From: an uncultured Pseudomonadota bacterium
GTDB taxonomy: Bacteria; Myxococcota_A; UBA796; JAFGLY01
Direction of reading: 5' to 3'
DNA length: 43,425 nucleotides
Assembly (NCBI GenBank): GCA_937912125.1
Contig: CALDOK010000068.1
Location: 1-43,425 of the forward strand
The notes beneath the pieces were generated by a model. That model made no database searches. It was given only the letters and a program-made list of their open reading frames with translations, and had not been told where the DNA came from. Both the position numbers and the translations under genes were made by a program. This document shows positions 40,017-43,425 of the stretch, piece by piece (within the stretch, counting starts at the first letter, position 1; every line of letters begins with the position of its first letter).

Positions 40017-41273
40017 CTACGCTCCGACCTCTAGGCAGGACGCCCGGACGGCCTCGACCATGTGCTTCAGGTCGCGGCGGGTGAGCCGCGGATGCACCGG
40101 CAGGTGCAGCAGGTTGGCGAAGGCTTCGCGGGTGTGGGGGCAGTCGAAGCGCTCGAGCTCGGGGAACAGCGGCGAGCGGGTGATGTCCGACATGTAGCCC
40201 ACGGTGGTGTCCACACCGCGGCCCCGCAGGGCGTCGGCCAGGGCCGTGCGCTGGGGGTGGTGCACGACGAAGCTCATGTAGATGGCCTCGGCGCCGTCGG
40301 GGTAGGTGGGCACCCCGAGCCCGGGCACGTGGGCCAGGTGCTCGTCCAGGAAGCGACCGTTGGCTGCACGGGCGGAGTTGAGGCGCTCGATCTTGGAGAG
40401 CTGCCGCAGCCCCACCTCGGCCTGCACGGCCCGGGGGGCCTGGTAGCGGCTGGCGTCGGGGGCTCGCTCGTAGCGGACCTCGGCCTCGCCGAAGCGTTCG
40501 TGGATGGGGTCCTGGCCCAGCTTGTTGCCCAGCACCACCGCCGGATGGACGGCGAAGGGGTAGACCCACTTGTGGGTGGCCACCATCATGGCCGTGCCCA
40601 CCATCGCTTCCTTGAGGGCCTTGCCGATGGGGCGGGGCTGGGCCGTGGCCATCTCGCGGCGCAGGGTGGCGGCCAGCTCGTCGTCGTCGGTGCTCACCAT
40701 GGCTCCACTCAGGGTGGTCATGTTCTTGGTCAGCCCGAAGGTGTAGTAGGCGGCGTCGCCGAAGCTGCCGACCATCTCGCCGGCCATGCGGGCCCCGGTG
40801 GCCTGGGCCGTGTCCTCGATCACCTTGATGCCGTGCTTGCGCGCGATCTCGAGGATGCGGGGCATGTCGCAGGGAGTGCCGAACAGGTGGGTGGGCACCA
40901 CGGCCTTGGTCTTTGGCGTGATGGCGGCCTCGAAGGCCGCGGGATCGAGCACGTGGCTGTGCAGGCCGATGTCGGCGGGGACGACCGTGAAGCCAGCGGC
41001 CAGGGCGATGCTGGGGATGGCCCAGTAGGTCAGGCCCGGGACGATGATCTCGTCACCGGGCTCGAGGCCCAGGCCCCGGAGCAGCAGCAAGAAGCCGTAG
41101 CGAGCGCTGGGCACCATCACCGCGTGCTTGACGCCGATCATGGTGGCGAACTCGTGCTCGAAGCGGCGGATGGCGGCGTGTTCGTCGCCTCGCCGGGTCA
41201 AAGAGTGGGCCACCGTGAGGAGCTCGGCGGGGGAAAAACTTGGGCTGAAGCGGGGAATACGAGGAGAAAGCAC
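40017..41273 (-). CDS. DegT/DnrJ/EryC1/StrS-family aminotransferase
   Basis: A 418-residue PLP enzyme. Family marks: Gly/Pro-rich IIVPGLTYWAIPSIALAAG, VIEDTAQATGARMAG with the ring-nitrogen Asp154, and FGLTKNMTTLSGAM with the Schiff-base Lys183. Such enzymes aminate keto-sugars or cyclitols to make aminosugars. It is the first gene of a three-gene operon with two radical SAM enzymes. The start at 41273 (MLSPRIPRFSPS) is the only well-placed one. Compared with canonical DegT proteins it is slightly long, with an extra segment near residues 205-265 (QPRPIGKALKEAMVGTAMM). Confidence 0.89.
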   Translation of the reverse strand: MLSPRIPRFSPSFSPAELLTVAHSLTRRGDEHAAIRRFEHEFATMIGVKHAVMVPSARYGFLLLLRGLGLEPGDEIIVPGLTYWAIPSIALAAGFTVVPADIGLHSHVLDPAAFEAAITPKTKAVVPTHLFGTPCDMPRILEIARKHGIKVIEDTAQATGARMAGEMVGSFGDAAYYTFGLTKNMTTLSGAMVSTDDDELAATLRREMATAQPRPIGKALKEAMVGTAMMVATHKWVYPFAVHPAVVLGNKLGQDPIHERFGEAEVRYERAPDASRYQAPRAVQAEVGLRQLSKIERLNSARAANGRFLDEHLAHVPGLGVPTYPDGAEAIYMSFVVHHPQRTALADALRGRGVDTTVGYMSDITRSPLFPELERFDCPHTREAFANLLHLPVHPRLTRRDLKHMVEAVRASCLEVGA

Positions 41274-41600
41274 GATGACTCCACGGGGCGCTGCGCAGGC
41301 ATTCTCAGGAAGGCACTACCATAGCCGGGCTCGCTGGCCAGGGGGAGTCACCAGGCGGTGCCCGGTGTCGGGGCGCACGGACTGGTGGGTGGGGCCGCAG
41401 GGACTCGCGCGCTGGCGAAGCAACCCGGCCGCGACCTGTGGTCGCCCTCCACTTGCTTCGCCTCTGGGGTCTCGTGGGGCGGGGGTGTCGAAGATCGTCG
41501 AAGCGACTGTCGGATCCCTTCGACACTTCGACGATCCAGTAGGTGCCTGCTCTGCCTGAGATGCGCGTCATACTGTGTAGAAAGCAGGTCTTCACGCTTG
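41274..41600. other. Gene-free stretch with overlapping inverted repeats
   Basis: No believable gene is present. The notable structure is at 41486-41536. GATCGTCGAAG (41493-41503) pairs with CTTCGACGATC (41526-41536), and TGTCGAAG (41486-41493) pairs with CTTCGACA (41518-41525). The two inverted repeats overlap, so alternative hairpins can form. This region lies between the start of the aminotransferase operon and the decayed transposase, and may be a REP-like relic or an operator. Confidence 0.55.
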
Positions 41601-42147
41601 CTCCGCGTGGCGCCGCGGTGGCACGCCGCACTTCGAGCCCCTGCGAAGCCAGGACCACCTGGCCAACGCCTTCGGCCATCTGCTGCGCCAGGACAGACAC
41701 CACGGCTTCACCAACGATCTCTTCCACGACGCCAGCTGCCTGCCCGACCTGCCGGGGCTGCGGGTCCTCGACGTGCGCCTGAGGGCCAGGATGGTGGAGC
41801 ACCTCCCCCGCCTGGGAGACGAGCACTCAGTGCCCTGCCTGGACATTCCAGCGCTCCCCCCGGGGTGTGAACCGCGCCACCTGCTGGAGGCCGCGCCCGC
41901 GGCGTTGGCGCTCCCCGACCTCTGCGGTCGGTCGGAGCCCGGGGTGGCGGCGAAGGCGGCCTTCGTCCAGCTCGCCTGCGCATCCGCCGAGACCAGCGAG
42001 CTGGCGGGCTCGCTCGGCTGTACTCCGCGCGCGGTTCAGCTGCTGCGGCACCGGCCCGTACCTGCCCCCCTGCTCCGTGCGGTGGCCCTCGGTGCGGGGC
42101 TGCGCGAGGTGCATGCCCAGGGTGTGCCTAGGCCTCTGCTCCCGTAG
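41600..42147 (+). pseudogene. Remnant of a RAYT-like transposase (C-terminal part)
   Basis: From about 41611 an open frame reads HFEPLRSQDHLANAFGHLL, then RHHGFTNDLFHDASCLPDL, and joins the C-terminal stretch DLCGRSEPGVAAKAAFVQLA and GSLGCTPRAVQLL at 42147. This looks like the C-terminal half of myxobacterial RAYT-type transposases with an added helix-turn-helix end. There is no HUH motif and no Met at the right position; the N-terminal half is missing or out of frame (MRVILCRKQVFTLAPRG lies in another frame at about 41560). The position where Tyr is expected reads His in FGHLL. Boundaries are approximate. Confidence 0.5.
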
Positions 42148-42254
42148 CGGCCGGTCAGCCGGGCCTGCCCCTGGCCGCGCGCTCGACCCGGCGCTCTGCG
42201 ATCCCGGGCTCACCGCGGTATCCTCTGCGGGCCTGCTCCTGTCGAGGTCCCACC

Positions 42255-43425
42255 ATGCGTCCGATCCTCCGCCTTCCCCTGGCCCTGGCTCTGACCTTGC
42301 CCGCGCCTGCACTGGCGCAGACCGTCGTCTTTCAGGGGCGGATCACCGGGGGCGTGGCGGTGGACGCCAACGGCGCCTCGACGCCCTACGACGGCAGCTC
42401 CACCTGGACCTCGGCCGAGGATGACTACCACATCGTCATCCCCAGCACGGCCACGGTCACCGAGGTCTACGCCATCGTCATGGGGCAGTGGTACGGCTTC
42501 AACGGCGATCCCGCGGCCACCGTAGCCATCAACGGGGTGAGCCTGAGCTCGGCCACGCTGGTGGACAGCGCCACCTACCTCAACACCTATGATCTCGATC
42601 CCGCCACCTTCGGCATCACCGCCGCGGGCGACTACAGCTATGCCGAGCAGGGCGCGGCCGACGGGGGCTTCCACACGGCCTACGGCGTCAGCGGGACCAC
42701 CCTGGTGGTGCTGTACGAGGACAGCACCCTGGCTACGCCGCGCCACATCAGCGTGCTGACCGACGACCTGTACAGCTCGGACACCACCACCATCAGCGGG
42801 CTGCCCACCGACAGCGCGGCCACCACTGCCGTGCTCTCCGTGGGCATGTTCTGGGAGTGCTCCACGGAGCAGAACGCCGTGGTGCAGGCTGACGGCGTCA
42901 CCCTGAGCTCCTATGCGGGTGGGCGGGACGACGGCGACACCCACTCCGACTCCTGCGGCGACCAGGACTGGAACAGCCTGATCACCCAGGGTTCCTTCGG
43001 CTACGACGACAGCGATCTGGCCGTGGGTGCCGACGGGGATGAGGTCTACGTGGAGCCTGGGGGAAGCTCCAGTGACTCGCGCCTGTCCGACGAGCTCTGG
43101 CAGATCGCCTACGATGACAGCGGCGACGTGCTGGTGAGCTACGGCGAGTCCACCGGGGACTCTCGGCTGGTCACCATGGTGCTGGCCATCGACCTGTTGG
43201 ATAGCGACGGCGACGGCATCGCCGAGGGCGACGACAACTGCCCCGACGATGCCAACCCCAGCCAGGCCGATGCCGATGGGGACGGTGATGGCGATGCCTG
43301 TGATAGCTGCACCGACCTGGACGGCGACGGCTACGGCGACAGCAGCTACGCGGCCTCGACCTGCACCGCGGACTGCGACGACGGCGACGCCACCACCCAC
43401 CCCGGCGCCGCGGACGCCTGGTACG
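42255..43425 (+). CDS. Secreted protein with Ca-binding repeats, 3' end cut by window
   Basis: At least 390 residues, continuing beyond the window. The start at 42255 follows GAGG and gives a signal peptide ([22 protein letters not shown]). The first about 300 residues are beta-rich and unrecognised ([41 protein letters not shown]). A thrombospondin-type-3-like stretch follows ([22 protein letters not shown]), then a MopE unit ([30 protein letters not shown]). The latter is related to the repeats of the lipoprotein at 18.1-20.2 kb. It is likely a surface protein. Confidence 0.85.
   Translation, partial: MRPILRLPLALALTLPAPALAQTVVFQGRITGGVAVDANGASTPYDGSSTWTSAEDDYHIVIPSTATVTEVYAIVMGQWYGFNGDPAATVAINGVSLSSATLVDSATYLNTYDLDPATFGITAAGDYSYAEQGAADGGFHTAYGVSGTTLVVLYEDSTLATPRHISVLTDDLYSSDTTTISGLPTDSAATTAVLSVGMFWECSTEQNAVVQADGVTLSSYAGGRDDGDTHSDSCGDQDWNSLITQGSFGYDDSDLAVGADGDEVYVEPGGSSSDSRLSDELWQIAYDDSGDVLVSYGESTGDSRLVTMVLAIDLLDSDGDGIAEGDDNCPDDANPSQADADGDGDGDACDSCTDLDGDGYGDSSYAASTCTADCDDGDATTHPGAADAWY

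Noticed and set aside
1..43425. tRNA genes
   Set aside because: No GTTCRANNC-type T-arm with matching acceptor ends was found by eye. A tRNA search program would settle this.

Overview
The window looks like a chromosomal segment of a high-GC Myxococcota (deltaproteobacterial-type) genome. The signs are: two secreted proteins ending in a MYXO-CTERM-like tail (Gly/Cys turn, hydrophobic helix, Arg cluster); many lipoproteins; acidic MopE-type and thrombospondin-type Ca-binding repeats; a bacterial RIO kinase; and REP palindromes with a REP-associated (RAYT) transposase. No rRNA, tRNA, CRISPR array or prophage was seen. Genes are packed tightly, and five convergent pairs are separated by only 2 to 22 bp.

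Layout. 0-10 kb: a hairpin-forming direct repeat, a FadL-type porin, a transglutaminase-like MYXO-CTERM protein, a RAYT transposase inside six REP elements, methylmalonyl-CoA epimerase, a degenerate GH3-like protein and several lipoprotein/secreted unknowns. 10.3-15.2 kb: a translationally coupled four-gene cassette (DUF1460 amidase-like, tandem GT-A glycosyltransferase, DUF4922 HIT-type protein, SpoIID/LytB) with a small ferredoxin gene abutting it on the other strand. 15.3-20.2 kb: membrane-anchored EEP hydrolase, PEGA-like protein, DUF4287/DUF5655 protein, MopE/FG-GAP lipoprotein. 20.3-21.8 kb: a radical SAM/SPASM protein facing a small Cys/Asp-repeat protein. 22.0-27.8 kb: RIO kinase, then a 1255-residue coiled-coil/membrane/P-loop ATPase 9 bp ahead of an MscS channel. 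28-34.4 kb: sulfotransferase-like lipoprotein, a two-repeat lipoprotein, PriA, GalU and a DksA/TraR-type regulator. 34.4-37.8 kb: an outer-membrane protein, a BCP-type peroxiredoxin lipoprotein with an in-frame UGA at the peroxidatic position (predicted selenocysteine with SECIS hairpin), and an ECF sigma / membrane protein / Spy-CnrX-like triad. 37.8-41.3 kb: a three-gene operon, DegT aminotransferase then two radical SAM enzymes. 41.3-42.2 kb: decayed transposase-like DNA. The last gene is a secreted repeat protein cut by the window end.

Main candidates for undescribed biology are the ATPase plus MscS pair, the DUF1460/GT/DUF4922/SpoIID cassette whose wall-type enzymes lack export signals, the radical SAM plus small repeat-protein pair, and the selenocysteine lipoprotein peroxiredoxin. 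The selenocysteine call is the best supported by sequence. The other three rest on gene order and domain recognition.
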